From JAKFYM01 sp964416595 (GTDB lineage: Bacteria > Bdellovibrionota > UBA1018 > CAIPTA01): 64,000 nucleotides of DNA. Positions 17,032 through 24,923 of the stretch are shown here, in pieces. The stretch's first letter is position 1, and the number at the start of each line of letters is the position of its first letter. The DNA is taken from NCBI GenBank assembly GCA_964416595.1, contig CAYQES010000001.1, forward strand, positions 62,001-126,000, given 5' to 3'. The notes beneath the pieces are model-generated. The model saw only the letters and a program-made list of their open reading frames with translations, made no database searches and had not been told where the DNA came from. The translations under genes were made by a program, and so were the position numbers.

Positions 17032-18003
17032 ATGACGCCCTTTACTCAACTTCTTTCCTGCACCTACCCTATCATTGCCGGCCCCATGTTCCTCGTGAGC
17101 GATGAGAACCTCGTTTGCGCCGTGAGCGAGGGTGGCGGCATCGGCGGCATGCCGAGCCTCAATTGGCGTAAAACCGAAGAATTTAGGGAAGCCGTGCGGA
17201 ATGTGAAGAAACGCACCACTAAGCCTTTTGCGGTGAATTTAATTGTGAACAAAAGCAACCTCAGGGTGGATGCGGATTTGGCCGTTTGCGTGGAAGAAAA
17301 AGTGCCGATGGTAATCACCTCTCTTGGCAACCCCAAAACCGTGATTGAACGTATGCACCAAGCGGGCGGAAAAGTGTTCTGCGACGTCACTAACTTAGAA
17401 TACGCCAAGAAAGTGCAAGACCTCGGGGCCGACGGAGTGATCGCCGTTTCCGCTGGCGCTGGGGGTCACGCGGGGCCCACTTCGCCCTTAGTGCTTTTAC
17501 CCTATTTGAAAAAACACCTATCCATCCCTATCGTGGCCGCGGGCGGCATTGCTACCGGTGAGCAAATGGCGGCCTGCTTCCTCTTGGGCGCTTCCGCTGT
17601 TCAAATTGGCACCCGCTTCATTGCGAGCCAAGAAGCCAAAGTGGATGCGGCTTATAAAAATGCGATCCTCAAAGCCGAGCCGGAAGATATCGTGCTCACG
17701 AAAAAAATTTCCGGCACTCCCGCCGCCGTGATCCGCACGCCCTATATTGATAAAGTGGGTCTCGAGTTAGGCATGATGGAAGAATTTTTGCTCAAAAACT
17801 CCTGGACCAAAAAATACACAAAACTCGCCCGCACTCTCTGGGGTGCCCACCAGCTACAAAAATCCGCCAAAAGCACCACGTGGAAGGAAGTATGGAGCGC
17901 TGGACAGGGCGTAGGTTTGATTGACGAAATTTTGCCGGCAGCAGCGATTTTAGAGAAGCTTATGGCAGAATACAGAGCCGCTAAGATCCCACCCGCACTC
18001 TAG
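17032..18003 (+). CDS. Nitronate monooxygenase family FMN protein (2-nitropropane dioxygenase-like)
   Basis: TIM-barrel flavoenzyme of 323 residues. It starts IIAGPMFLVSDENLVCAVSEGGGIGGMP, the usual NMO start with the FMN-binding loop. Further marks are SLGNPK, the FMN-phosphate loop GAGGHAGP with the catalytic His, then PIVAAGGIATGEQMAACFLLGASAVQIGTRF. The longer frame from 16978 is rejected because it would run through the promoter. Related enzymes include nitronate monooxygenases and FabK-type enoyl reductases, so the substrate is not certain. It is divergent from feoA, and the shared gap holds the Fur box. Confidence 0.85.
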   Translation: MTPFTQLLSCTYPIIAGPMFLVSDENLVCAVSEGGGIGGMPSLNWRKTEEFREAVRNVKKRTTKPFAVNLIVNKSNLRVDADLAVCVEEKVPMVITSLGNPKTVIERMHQAGGKVFCDVTNLEYAKKVQDLGADGVIAVSAGAGGHAGPTSPLVLLPYLKKHLSIPIVAAGGIATGEQMAACFLLGASAVQIGTRFIASQEAKVDAAYKNAILKAEPEDIVLTKKISGTPAAVIRTPYIDKVGLELGMMEEFLLKNSWTKKYTKLARTLWGAHQLQKSAKSTTWKEVWSAGQGVGLIDEILPAAAILEKLMAEYRAAKIPPAL

Positions 18004-18025
18004 ATTGAGCCTTTATTTAGGTCTT

Positions 18026-18529
18026 TTAAAGCGCGCAATCGGAGCGGGGATACTTCATCCGCACGGAAGGATCGCCCTTACCATCCACCTGAAAAGCTAA
18101 ATGCACCGTTAGGTACTCTTGTTTGCCCGCTAAACCATCTTCTGAAGTAGTGGAGGTATAGAGCGCGGTGGGTGTTAATTTTACGCCCCCCACCCCTTCT
18201 TGCACGTCTTTCGAACCAAAACATTGGAAGAGCCACGTTCCCGTTTTTTTACAACGCTCTAGGGGCCAACGAAAGGTAGTGCGTGGAAGCATCTTTTCCA
18301 CCAGCTTGGCGCGCTCTTGCAAGATGGGCAAATCATTAGGCGTAAAAACGCCAGAGATAGCAGGCGCATAACGGGAACCAAAGTGATGGACCACAGTAGC
18401 CAAAACCTGGTCGTTTTCTGTACTGATCGCAAAAGTAGTAGTAGGCACCTCTGTTACACAGGTGAGACGAATGTTTTCAGGTTCAGCGCTGAGAGCAAAA
18501 GTAGAAAAAAATAATAACAAAAATCCCAT
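18026..18529 (-). CDS. Hypothetical secreted protein
   Basis: 167 residues with a short signal peptide (MGFLLLFFSTFALS then A). The mature part has four cysteines (CVTEV, ERCKK, QCFGS and the terminal DCAL). I do not recognise a family. A strong GGGGAGG ribosome-binding site precedes the ATG. A terminator for the upstream SWIB gene ends just before its leader, so it needs its own promoter or read-through. Confidence 0.65.
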   Translation of the reverse strand: MGFLLLFFSTFALSAEPENIRLTCVTEVPTTTFAISTENDQVLATVVHHFGSRYAPAISGVFTPNDLPILQERAKLVEKMLPRTTFRWPLERCKKTGTWLFQCFGSKDVQEGVGGVKLTPTALYTSTTSEDGLAGKQEYLTVHLAFQVDGKGDPSVRMKYPRSDCAL

Positions 18530-18540
18530 AACGCCTCCCC

Positions 18541-18583
18541 AAAAACAGATAAGCCAGTTTCCCTGCGAGAGGAAAACTGGCTT
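18541..18583 (-). terminator. Rho-independent terminator after the SWIB gene
   Basis: Leftward reading: a 10-bp perfect stem (arms 18574-18583 and 18551-18560, AAGCCAGTTT and its complement) and then TTTTT at 18545-18541. It lies about 20 bases after the SWIB stop codon. Confidence 0.75.
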
Positions 18584-18603
18584 ATTTTTACCACAAAACC
18601 TTA

Positions 18604-18921
18604 TTAGGAAAGGTGTTTGTTTACCAACTTGGTCATTTCAAACATATTTACGGTCTTTTTAGCGCCGAAAATAGGCTTCAATTTGTCGTCAGCGTGGATG
18701 TTACGACGCTGTACTTTATCTTGAAGATTGTTCTTCTTGATATAAGCCCAGATTTTCTTGGTCACTTCCGTGCGAGGAAGAGCTTTTGCACCAACGATAG
18801 CGGCCAGAGCGGCGCTAGGGGTCAGAGCTTTCATGAATGCAGCATTAGGCTTACGCTTAGATGCAGTTTTCTTCGCAGGTTTTTTTGCTTTCGCAGTTTT
18901 CTTGGTTGTCTTTTTTGCCAT
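18604..18921 (-). CDS. SWIB/MDM2-domain protein with a lysine-rich H1-like N-terminus
   Basis: 105 residues. Residues 1-25 are almost all Lys, Ala and Thr (MAKKTTKKTAKAKKPAKKTA), like the tail of bacterial histone-H1-like proteins. Residues about 30-105 form a SWIB/MDM2 domain (FMKALTPSAALAAIVG, TKKIWAYIKKNNLQD, ADDKLKPIFGAKKTVNMFEMTKLVNKHL). SWIB domains are best known in eukaryotic chromatin remodellers, and in bacteria from Chlamydia and related groups. A DNA-compaction or nucleoid role is inferred. It has an AAGGAGA ribosome-binding site, a TTGAAA/TAACAC-like promoter just upstream and its own terminator, so it looks monocistronic and well expressed. Confidence 0.9.
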   Translation of the reverse strand: MAKKTTKKTAKAKKPAKKTASKRKPNAAFMKALTPSAALAAIVGAKALPRTEVTKKIWAYIKKNNLQDKVQRRNIHADDKLKPIFGAKKTVNMFEMTKLVNKHLS

Positions 18922-19003
18922 TGTTAAAGGTCTCCTTATGAGAGCTAGTGTTACATGCTTTTGCGCTTTTTCAAGACGAATCTTTCATTTTTTTTATTTT
19001 TTC

Positions 19004-19077
19004 CCAGGGAAAATGGCACTTTTCCCCTGGAGAAAGTGATTTTTCATAGGGAAAGAGTGCAATTTCTCCTATGAAAA
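19004..19077. repeat. Two tandem hairpins between the EamA and SWIB genes
   Basis: Hairpin 1: CCAGGGAAAA (19004-19013) with TTTTCCCCTGG (19020-19030), one bulged base. Hairpin 2: TTTTCATAGG (19041-19050) with CCTATGAAAA (19068-19077), perfect. They lie after the leftward EamA gene. Neither is followed leftward by a T-run, so they may act as mRNA end-protecting or processing structures, not classic terminators. Confidence 0.55.
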
Positions 19078-19087
19078 CTCCTGCGCG

Positions 19088-19987
19088 TTACTGCAGCAAA
19101 AGGGAAAATCCCGCAAGGAAGAGCCCTAGGGCCGCTAGTAAATAGACTGTGGGGCGCTTGCGAAGCAACAGCCACTCCCATAGGGAAGCCGCCACGGGAT
19201 TAAAAGATCCCACTCCCGCCAAGCCACCAATGTGTCCGATTTTTAGCGCCGTGAGCCAACACGAGAGACTCAAAAAAGTTCCGAAAAAGGAAGCAAACAC
19301 CACTAAAGAACGATCCCGCCAATCCAATTGCCCAAAACGCTGGAACACTTTTTCCCCTGTACGCCACTGCAAAAAGAGCAACACCAACACAGCCCCTAGA
19401 GCGCGCACCGCATTGGCTGTGAACGCCGATAAGCCCACGGACTCATCAAACGCCAAGCGACTCAAAACCACGCCCACGTTGTCCAAGAGCACGCCGACTA
19501 GTGCAAAAACAATCCCTTTCCACTCCCAGGCGCCTTCCTTGCGGAACTTTTCAAAACTAATGGTCCAAGCACAAGCCATCATCAAGAGAAGCGCCACGCC
19601 CTGGCGGATATTTAGGCCTTGGTCAAAAAATAAAAAACCTTCGATGGTAAGAAAGATGGGAGAAAAACTGAAAATCATAATGGTGCGAGCGGACCCTAAG
19701 CGCCGATAGCCCAAAAAAAGAAAATAATCCCCAATAGCCAATCCCATCACGCCACTTAAGAAAAGGTAAAAAGAAGAGGAAAGATTGAGAGTGCTCAAGG
19801 TTTCGCTCGTAAAAAGCAGAGAAAAGGCGCTGGCACCCAAAAACGCCACCAGAGCCACGCTATTCTTCATCAAATTCATCCACAACGAAGAATGCGAGAG
19901 AGCAAAGCGAGCAAAGATCACACTAGCGCCAGAAAAAAGAATGGCGGAAATCAGCGCCAATACATAGGCCCCATTTTGTGCTTGCAT
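19088..19987 (-). CDS. EamA/DMT-family transporter
   Basis: 299-residue inner-membrane protein with ten hydrophobic segments in two EamA repeats (the first starts YVLALISAILFSGASVIFARF, the second WKGIVFALVGVLLDNVGVVLSRLAF). This is the drug/metabolite transporter fold; substrates in the family include amino acids, purines and small metabolites and cannot be assigned here. The start codon lies 7 bases after an extended -10 (TGC-TATAGT, 20003-19995) and has no ribosome-binding site. Confidence 0.88.
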   Translation of the reverse strand: MQAQNGAYVLALISAILFSGASVIFARFALSHSSLWMNLMKNSVALVAFLGASAFSLLFTSETLSTLNLSSSFYLFLSGVMGLAIGDYFLFLGYRRLGSARTIMIFSFSPIFLTIEGFLFFDQGLNIRQGVALLLMMACAWTISFEKFRKEGAWEWKGIVFALVGVLLDNVGVVLSRLAFDESVGLSAFTANAVRALGAVLVLLFLQWRTGEKVFQRFGQLDWRDRSLVVFASFFGTFLSLSCWLTALKIGHIGGLAGVGSFNPVAASLWEWLLLRKRPTVYLLAALGLFLAGFSLLLQ

Positions 19988-19994
19988 GGGCGCT

Positions 19995-20003
19995 ACTATA
20001 GCA
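19995..20003 (-). promoter_or_regulatory. Extended -10 promoter for the EamA gene
   Basis: Leftward reading: TGC then TATAGT, ending 7 bases before the ATG at 19987. No good -35 is seen and no Shine-Dalgarno sequence lies between, so a leaderless message is likely. Confidence 0.55.
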
Positions 20004-20014
20004 GAGAGAAGAAA

Positions 20015-21634
20015 CTAGTAGTACTGGATCAGCACTTTGCCATGTTGGCCAGCGTTCCCGCTATTGCCGCGCTCGGGGTAATGCAAGAAACCGGCACTGG
20101 TGCCGCTGCCACCCTCTACAATATGAGTTCCCAAACGCACCACACTGGAACCCCCACCACCGCCGGTAGAAGTGCCCTCGTGGCCAGCACCAGCGCCGCC
20201 GCCACCTCCTACAAAGCCGCCGCCGCCTCCTCCTCCACTCACGCTGCCAAAATTATTGGGAACCTCTTCACGCCTTTGCCCCCGTTCTTCTCCGGGTACC
20301 ATGCGATAGCAGAAACCAGGTCTTGTACTCGCTGCTACGCAGCCATCATAAGCTAGGCCCGCACCCCCATCTCCACCCTCTAAAGAAGATCCTTTACCAC
20401 CATTGCCAGAAGCGGGGTCCGCTTTCCCTACTCCATTACCCGCCTGACCTTTGCCTCCATTGCCACCACCGCCACCACCGGCAGCTATAGTAAGGGCCGC
20501 AGCCTCTGTGAAATTTTTTGTCCTATCTGTTTTGGCAACAAGAAATACGCCTGAGAAACCGCCTCCACCCCCACCAGCAGTGCCGCCCTCTCCACCATTG
20601 CCACCACCAGGGAATCCACCCTTGCCACCATCTTGGCCACTTGCACCCGCAGCACCCACCACCACTATTAAATCATAACTTTTGCCATCGAAGGCTCCCG
20701 AGGCATTCACAAATGCACCACCACCACCCGCTGTTCCACTCGTGGAGCGCCCACCTCCAGCGCCCCAACTGGTAATGAACACAGTTTTACAAGCCGCAGG
20801 GATTACGAGCTTTTGGTGCGTGGGTTTATCAAATGTAAATTGGCCAGGCACACAGAACTCTGGGGGCGTATAGTTTGAGCCACTTGTGCCATCGCCCTCG
20901 TGATCAGTTAAAGAAACTGTTAGCCCCCGGGAAGCATTGGGATTGATCACTTTAAATTCTGGCTCCTTCACTGCTTTTACGCCAACGCTTAGAGCGGGCA
21001 CTTTTTCTTCTTTACTAGCCAAATCCCGCTGCTCCTCTTTTGCTGCTATTTTCTCTTTCACAGCGGCCACCAAGGGCGCGGCTGCAGCGATAGCAGGAAT
21101 CGCTGGTTTAGCCGGAGGCGCCACAAAACTAGACGCTCCCCCCGTTTGCTGTAGAAAAGGAGGAGGAACAAAAGGAGTAGACGGTGCAGACTGTAAGCCC
21201 GGAGCCGCAACAGTAGCCACAGAGGGTTTATTGACAGGTTTTTCTTCCACCACTTTTGGCTCCATGGCGGGTTTTAGATCAGCCGTAAGAGTGGCAGCAA
21301 TTGGATCGGGAGTCACAAAGCCCGCATTGGATTCGCTATACACAAACTCTTGCTCGGACTTGGTTTCCTCTTTTTTAGAAAATTTACGGTACACCTCTTC
21401 GGCCTGTATTTGCCCTTGGCGTAAAGCCGCAGCCGTGCGGCTATCTACGGTGATGGCCGGCCGTTGCCCGGGTGGTGTGAGCGTGAAATAATCGGGACGG
21501 GTCGTATAGCTTCCATCCTCAGCGGCTTCGGCAGCTATCTTCTCTAAGCTCCAACCCGCGAAATGTTCTAAATTTTCACCCAAAGCGATCAGTGGGAATA
21601 AAAACGCTAATGCCAGCGCCAATAAACGTACCAT
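20015..21634 (-). CDS. Large secreted glycine-rich protein
   Basis: 539 residues with a clear signal peptide (MVRLLALALAFLFPLIALG). Residues about 20-110 are a charged region, 110-260 a Pro/Ala-rich spacer. From about 265 a glycine-rich domain opens with TVFITSWGAGGG and then carries many short G-runs (GGGNGGEGG, GGGGGGF, GGKGQAGNG and similar) to the end. This resembles the glycine-rich domain found in bacterial surface proteins and in ALK-type receptors, where polyproline-II glycine helices pack side by side. Extracellular or outer-surface location is inferred; the function is unknown. AGGGGGA is the ribosome-binding site. The proline-rich frames on the other strand are its mirror image, not genes. 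Confidence 0.8.
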   Translation of the reverse strand: MVRLLALALAFLFPLIALGENLEHFAGWSLEKIAAEAAEDGSYTTRPDYFTLTPPGQRPAITVDSRTAAALRQGQIQAEEVYRKFSKKEETKSEQEFVYSESNAGFVTPDPIAATLTADLKPAMEPKVVEEKPVNKPSVATVAAPGLQSAPSTPFVPPPFLQQTGGASSFVAPPAKPAIPAIAAAAPLVAAVKEKIAAKEEQRDLASKEEKVPALSVGVKAVKEPEFKVINPNASRGLTVSLTDHEGDGTSGSNYTPPEFCVPGQFTFDKPTHQKLVIPAACKTVFITSWGAGGGRSTSGTAGGGGAFVNASGAFDGKSYDLIVVVGAAGASGQDGGKGGFPGGGNGGEGGTAGGGGGGFSGVFLVAKTDRTKNFTEAAALTIAAGGGGGGNGGKGQAGNGVGKADPASGNGGKGSSLEGGDGGAGLAYDGCVAASTRPGFCYRMVPGEERGQRREEVPNNFGSVSGGGGGGGFVGGGGGAGAGHEGTSTGGGGGSSVVRLGTHIVEGGSGTSAGFLHYPERGNSGNAGQHGKVLIQYY

Positions 21635-21688
21635 GTGTTCCCCCTACACACCCTATCGACCAAAAACACAAAGGTACTTAAGGGAGTA

Positions 21689-21708
21689 CTGTCTCCAAAC
21701 GGAGACAG
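21689..21708. repeat. Perfect 8-bp hairpin upstream of the glycine-rich gene
   Basis: CTGTCTCC (21689-21696), loop AAAC, GGAGACAG (21701-21708). It lies between the kinase-like gene and the glycine-rich gene, about 55 bases before the start codon of the latter. It could be a terminator stem or an operator; there is no T-run directly after it. Confidence 0.5.
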
Positions 21709-21736
21709 ACTAAAGAAACGAAGCTATTCCAATCCT

Positions 21737-21771
21737 GATATCAGATATCGAGATATCCGATATCTGATATC
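21737..21771. repeat. 35-bp palindrome made of five GATATC units
   Basis: Perfect 14-bp arms (21737-21750 and 21758-21771) with a 7-base centre. GATATC occurs at 21737, 21744, 21752, 21759 and 21766, spaced 7 or 8 bases apart. It begins 16 bases after the stop codon of the kinase-like gene. It may be a protein-binding array, a cruciform or a transcript-end hairpin. Confidence 0.7.
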
Positions 21772-21786
21772 TGTATAGAATGCAGT

Positions 21787-23211
21787 CTAAGGATTTACGC
21801 AGTCGATGTGCACTTCTTGGGCTTGGCCGAGCACAATGGCATCGAAATTTAAATCAAAACGCAGTTTGCCCGCCGAGCAAGTTTGCTGCAAAATTGTGGC
21901 GGCCGCATTGGTGTTTGCCACGATCTGGTTCACCTGCTTTTCGGAGAGGTAAAACGTTTCCCGAATGTGCTGAAGGATTGGGCCGTTGGCTTGGAAATCC
22001 TTATTCATGTGCATGAGCCGCTTATAAAGAACAGCATCGTAGTGGCGGGTATTATCCAGCATCTTGGTGCGCTTCGTGAAGTTAGCATAGGGCACGCGGC
22101 CGCCGGCATCGTTATCGCCCAACACGGATTTTTGCACCAAAGTTGGATTGAGGGCAGCTAATTCTTCGGGCACGGAGGCCTTCATTTTGTTGCGCGGAAG
22201 ATTTTTAAAATTAGTGCGCTTTTCTTTTTGCGCCTTTACTTGGCCACCCTCCACGTACACCCAGTACCATTCATAATCGATATTTCCCACGCGATCCTGC
22301 TGGCTGAAGATAAAATCCATGAGAGTAATTTCGATCAATTCCCGCATCCACAAACCCATTTGGATTTGATTCAAGGGTAATGCAGTACCCACGTCAGTGG
22401 AAATTTTTTTGCTTTTACTAGCACTAGTGATGCCTTCCTTCACAGCCTCTGCAAAAGGCTGTTCGCTCCTCAAAGCGGTAAAGGCAGGGGTTTTTTGAAA
22501 GTCTTCGCTTTGGGTTGTCCAACTGGAACGCACGCCATTTAGTTCAGCTCCATAGCGCTCACCGCTCGCGTCCCCCAGAAGCACACCGTAGATTTGCTCG
22601 TTATCAGGCGTGAATAGTTCGCGCGTGGGAGTGTAAGAAGAAGGATTTTGTTCGGCAGCTTTTAAAGCATCCCAACCCGCTTGGTTCATGGCGCCCATGC
22701 CTTTGGCTTTAGAGCTCACGCGATCATAGTGGGAATCTTTGTCAAAGGAGCGATACACCGCTACAGGCACCTTTACGATCGTTTGGAGGTAACGGGAGAA
22801 ATGGTAATAGAGCAAAGAAGATTGCGCGAAAGTAGCGCTGCTCTTCTCGGTGTTCATGGTGTTCTTGAATTTCGATAAAGTTTCGTGCCCAGTTTTACTG
22901 CCACACTTTTGGCTCTCGTATTGGGCTTGGGTGAGGCCGCTCGCGGAATTATTGTAGAGCATGGTGCCAGGGCTAGTGCTCCAAATCTTAGGGCAAACAG
23001 CCACGGTTTCTTGGTAAATATCGAGGCCACAAAGTTTTGCTTCCGTGGAATTGTCTTTTTCGCTGAAAACACCGCCTGGCATTTTGTTCAGGCGGATGCA
23101 TTGCTCGCTGCGTCCGTTAGGACTAGTGAAATAAGTCACTTCGCCTTTCATCACGGCAAAAGTAGTTAAGGGCAAGAAGAAGGCTAAAAAATAGAATGGG
23201 AGCGCTTTCAT
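21787..23211 (-). CDS. Secreted protein with features of a HipA/FAM20-like kinase fold
   Basis: About 474 residues from a signal peptide (MKALPFYFLAFFLPLTTFA). I do not recognise a named family. The segment MDFIFSQQDRVGN resembles the catalytic loop of FAM20/HipA-type kinases ('LIGNMDRHHY', 'NxDRHxxN'). It is followed about 55 residues later by LGDNDAGGR, which could be the metal-binding DFG-equivalent ('LDNGRGFG'). Cysteines in the N-terminal part suit an exported protein. The frame can be extended to 23259, but that part overlaps the promoter; the ATG at 23211 lies about 10 bases after the -10. If it is a kinase it would act in the periplasm or outside the cell. The kinase call is tentative. 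Confidence 0.6.
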   Translation of the reverse strand: MKALPFYFLAFFLPLTTFAVMKGEVTYFTSPNGRSEQCIRLNKMPGGVFSEKDNSTEAKLCGLDIYQETVAVCPKIWSTSPGTMLYNNSASGLTQAQYESQKCGSKTGHETLSKFKNTMNTEKSSATFAQSSLLYYHFSRYLQTIVKVPVAVYRSFDKDSHYDRVSSKAKGMGAMNQAGWDALKAAEQNPSSYTPTRELFTPDNEQIYGVLLGDASGERYGAELNGVRSSWTTQSEDFQKTPAFTALRSEQPFAEAVKEGITSASKSKKISTDVGTALPLNQIQMGLWMRELIEITLMDFIFSQQDRVGNIDYEWYWVYVEGGQVKAQKEKRTNFKNLPRNKMKASVPEELAALNPTLVQKSVLGDNDAGGRVPYANFTKRTKMLDNTRHYDAVLYKRLMHMNKDFQANGPILQHIRETFYLSEKQVNQIVANTNAAATILQQTCSAGKLRFDLNFDAIVLGQAQEVHIDCVNP

Positions 23212-23221
23212 AATGCGCTGC

Positions 23222-23250
23222 ATTATATAGAGCGAACCCCCAATCGTCAA
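23222..23250 (-). promoter_or_regulatory. Near-consensus sigma-70 promoter for the kinase-like gene
   Basis: Leftward reading: TTGACG (23250-23245), 17-base spacer, TATAAT (23227-23222). The start codon at 23211 follows after 10 bases, so the leader would be only about 2-4 bases long and there is no Shine-Dalgarno sequence. Confidence 0.8.
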
Positions 23251-23264
23251 TGTGAACAAAAAAA

Positions 23265-24923
23265 TCAGTGGGAGCGGCTTGCGGGCACTATTTCCGCGGT
23301 TTTGTAACGGGCCTGGAAGATACCCACAGAGTTTCCGCCCTTAGCTGAATGGCCCTGGGATGTGACCCAAACTTGGGTATCATCTGGGCTTAAATCTAGA
23401 CCCACAGGATAGGAATCCACAGGGATTCGAGCCGCCATGGTCATTGTTTTCGTATCCACACCCACAAGCTCACTGGTTTGGTTTACGGTCACAAATAAAG
23501 TGGATTCATCGTGACTTAAACGGATCGAACGGGCGCCGAGTCCCACATACACAGTGGATGCGCCGAGCTCCTTAGGTTGCACACGTAAAAAACGCTTTTC
23601 ATAGGGGGTGTCCTTTGGCAGAGTTTCTAAAGTTTCCACGAGCTTCTTCCACGGCAGCCGTGTGACCACGCCTGAAGCGTTGCAGCTGATATACAAAAAT
23701 CCACTGGAGGAAATTTCTGTGTCCCGGGGCCCAGGCACCAATCCAAACACAGTGCCTAAATAGCGGGGAGTCCGGCCCTGATTGAATAAACGAAACACTG
23801 CAATGCCCCCACCCTTCATGCGGGTCACGAACAGATAACGATCATCCGGAGAAAAAGCTAATCCCCGCACACAGAAGCCACAATTATGATCCCGATCCCC
23901 GGTGAGCTTACGGGGATCCACCCGCTTTTCTACCACCAATAAATGCTCCGCACGAAAGCGCCCGGGTTTTCCCCGAATGTCGATCAAGCCCACAGTGTTA
24001 TCGCCCCAGTGGGAAACGGCGAGCCAGCGTCCTTTTTTCGAGCGCTTCACATATTTAGAAATCGGCCCCACAGCCATCACCCGTACAATTTTATCCGTGG
24101 TGGTATCCACCACGGCCAAGGCAGAAGGCATGGATCCATTTTCATCAAAACTGCGGCGGTAGTAAGGAACCCACAAATAACGGCCGCCATGGGAAAGCTC
24201 AAGCTCTACGGGTTTGCCTAAAAATTGGTTGGGCTTTTTTACAGATTTTGGAAAGGAATAACCCCAGGGAATTTTAGCGTCGTAAAAAAGCGCACTCTCT
24301 TCTGGGCCGAAGCGATGGGAAATCACCGTCCGTTTTTTTAAGCCGAGGGCATCGTACACAACGGTGCGCCCGCCTTCTAAGGAATTCACATAAATCTTTT
24401 TTCCATCCCGGGAAAATCGCACCGATTTTGGTGATTGAATATCGGGATCATAATAATCCATGGGATGGGATGGCTCCGCATTATAGGATTGCCGGCGGGC
24501 AAGGAGCAAAAGGCTTAAAGGCGCCTCTTCCGGCTCCGAACGCTTACCCACCTCCACTCCCGAAACAAAGGAGGCGGGAATTTTTTTCGCCCGCACTAAA
24601 GCCAAATTTTCTTGAGCTGTTGGCAAAAACTGCGGGATATCGGGATGCGCTGGAAAAAGTTTTAGGGCCGCCTGCCAATCATTCACCACGTCTTCCCAGC
24701 GCCCTAGCTTCCAATAGGACCAGCCGCGCTCATATTGGCAAGCCACACAGCCGGGCTCCGCTTCTAAACAGTTTGTATAGGCCGTGAGGGCGGTGTCTGA
24801 TTCTAGATCCGCTTGCAGGGCCATACCCTGCACCAGGAATTTCTGGGCTTTCGTGTTGGAACAAATTTTGTGATCTTTAGCGGCCCAGGAAAAAGTAGCA
24901 AAAAGGATCAGGAGGAAAGGCAT
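23265..24923 (-). CDS. Secreted TPR plus beta-propeller (YVTN-type) protein
   Basis: About 552 residues with a signal peptide (MPFLLILFATFSWA). Residues about 25-110 form two to three TPR-like helical repeats (AYTNCLEAEPGCVACQYERG, then YWKLGRWEDVVNDWQAALKLFP). The rest is a seven-bladed-type propeller with YVTN/NHL strands (VRFSRDGKKIYVNSLEGG, LAFSPDDRYLFVTRMKGG, LDLSPDDTQVWVTSQG). Such propellers bind proteins or form scaffolds in the periplasm; no enzyme site is seen. The ATG at 24923 has AAGGGA before it and overlaps the end of the upstream gene by 16 bases, so the two are translated together. Confidence 0.8.
   Translation of the reverse strand: MPFLLILFATFSWAAKDHKICSNTKAQKFLVQGMALQADLESDTALTAYTNCLEAEPGCVACQYERGWSYWKLGRWEDVVNDWQAALKLFPAHPDIPQFLPTAQENLALVRAKKIPASFVSGVEVGKRSEPEEAPLSLLLLARRQSYNAEPSHPMDYYDPDIQSPKSVRFSRDGKKIYVNSLEGGRTVVYDALGLKKRTVISHRFGPEESALFYDAKIPWGYSFPKSVKKPNQFLGKPVELELSHGGRYLWVPYYRRSFDENGSMPSALAVVDTTTDKIVRVMAVGPISKYVKRSKKGRWLAVSHWGDNTVGLIDIRGKPGRFRAEHLLVVEKRVDPRKLTGDRDHNCGFCVRGLAFSPDDRYLFVTRMKGGGIAVFRLFNQGRTPRYLGTVFGLVPGPRDTEISSSGFLYISCNASGVVTRLPWKKLVETLETLPKDTPYEKRFLRVQPKELGASTVYVGLGARSIRLSHDESTLFVTVNQTSELVGVDTKTMTMAARIPVDSYPVGLDLSPDDTQVWVTSQGHSAKGGNSVGIFQARYKTAEIVPASRSH

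Noticed and set aside
20451..21491. Proline- and histidine-rich rightward frames (about 60-180 residues)
   Set aside because: They mirror the glycine-rich secreted protein on the other strand and have no start signals.
23212..23259. 16-residue N-terminal extension of the kinase-like gene
   Set aside because: It overlaps the -35/-10 promoter and comes before the signal peptide.
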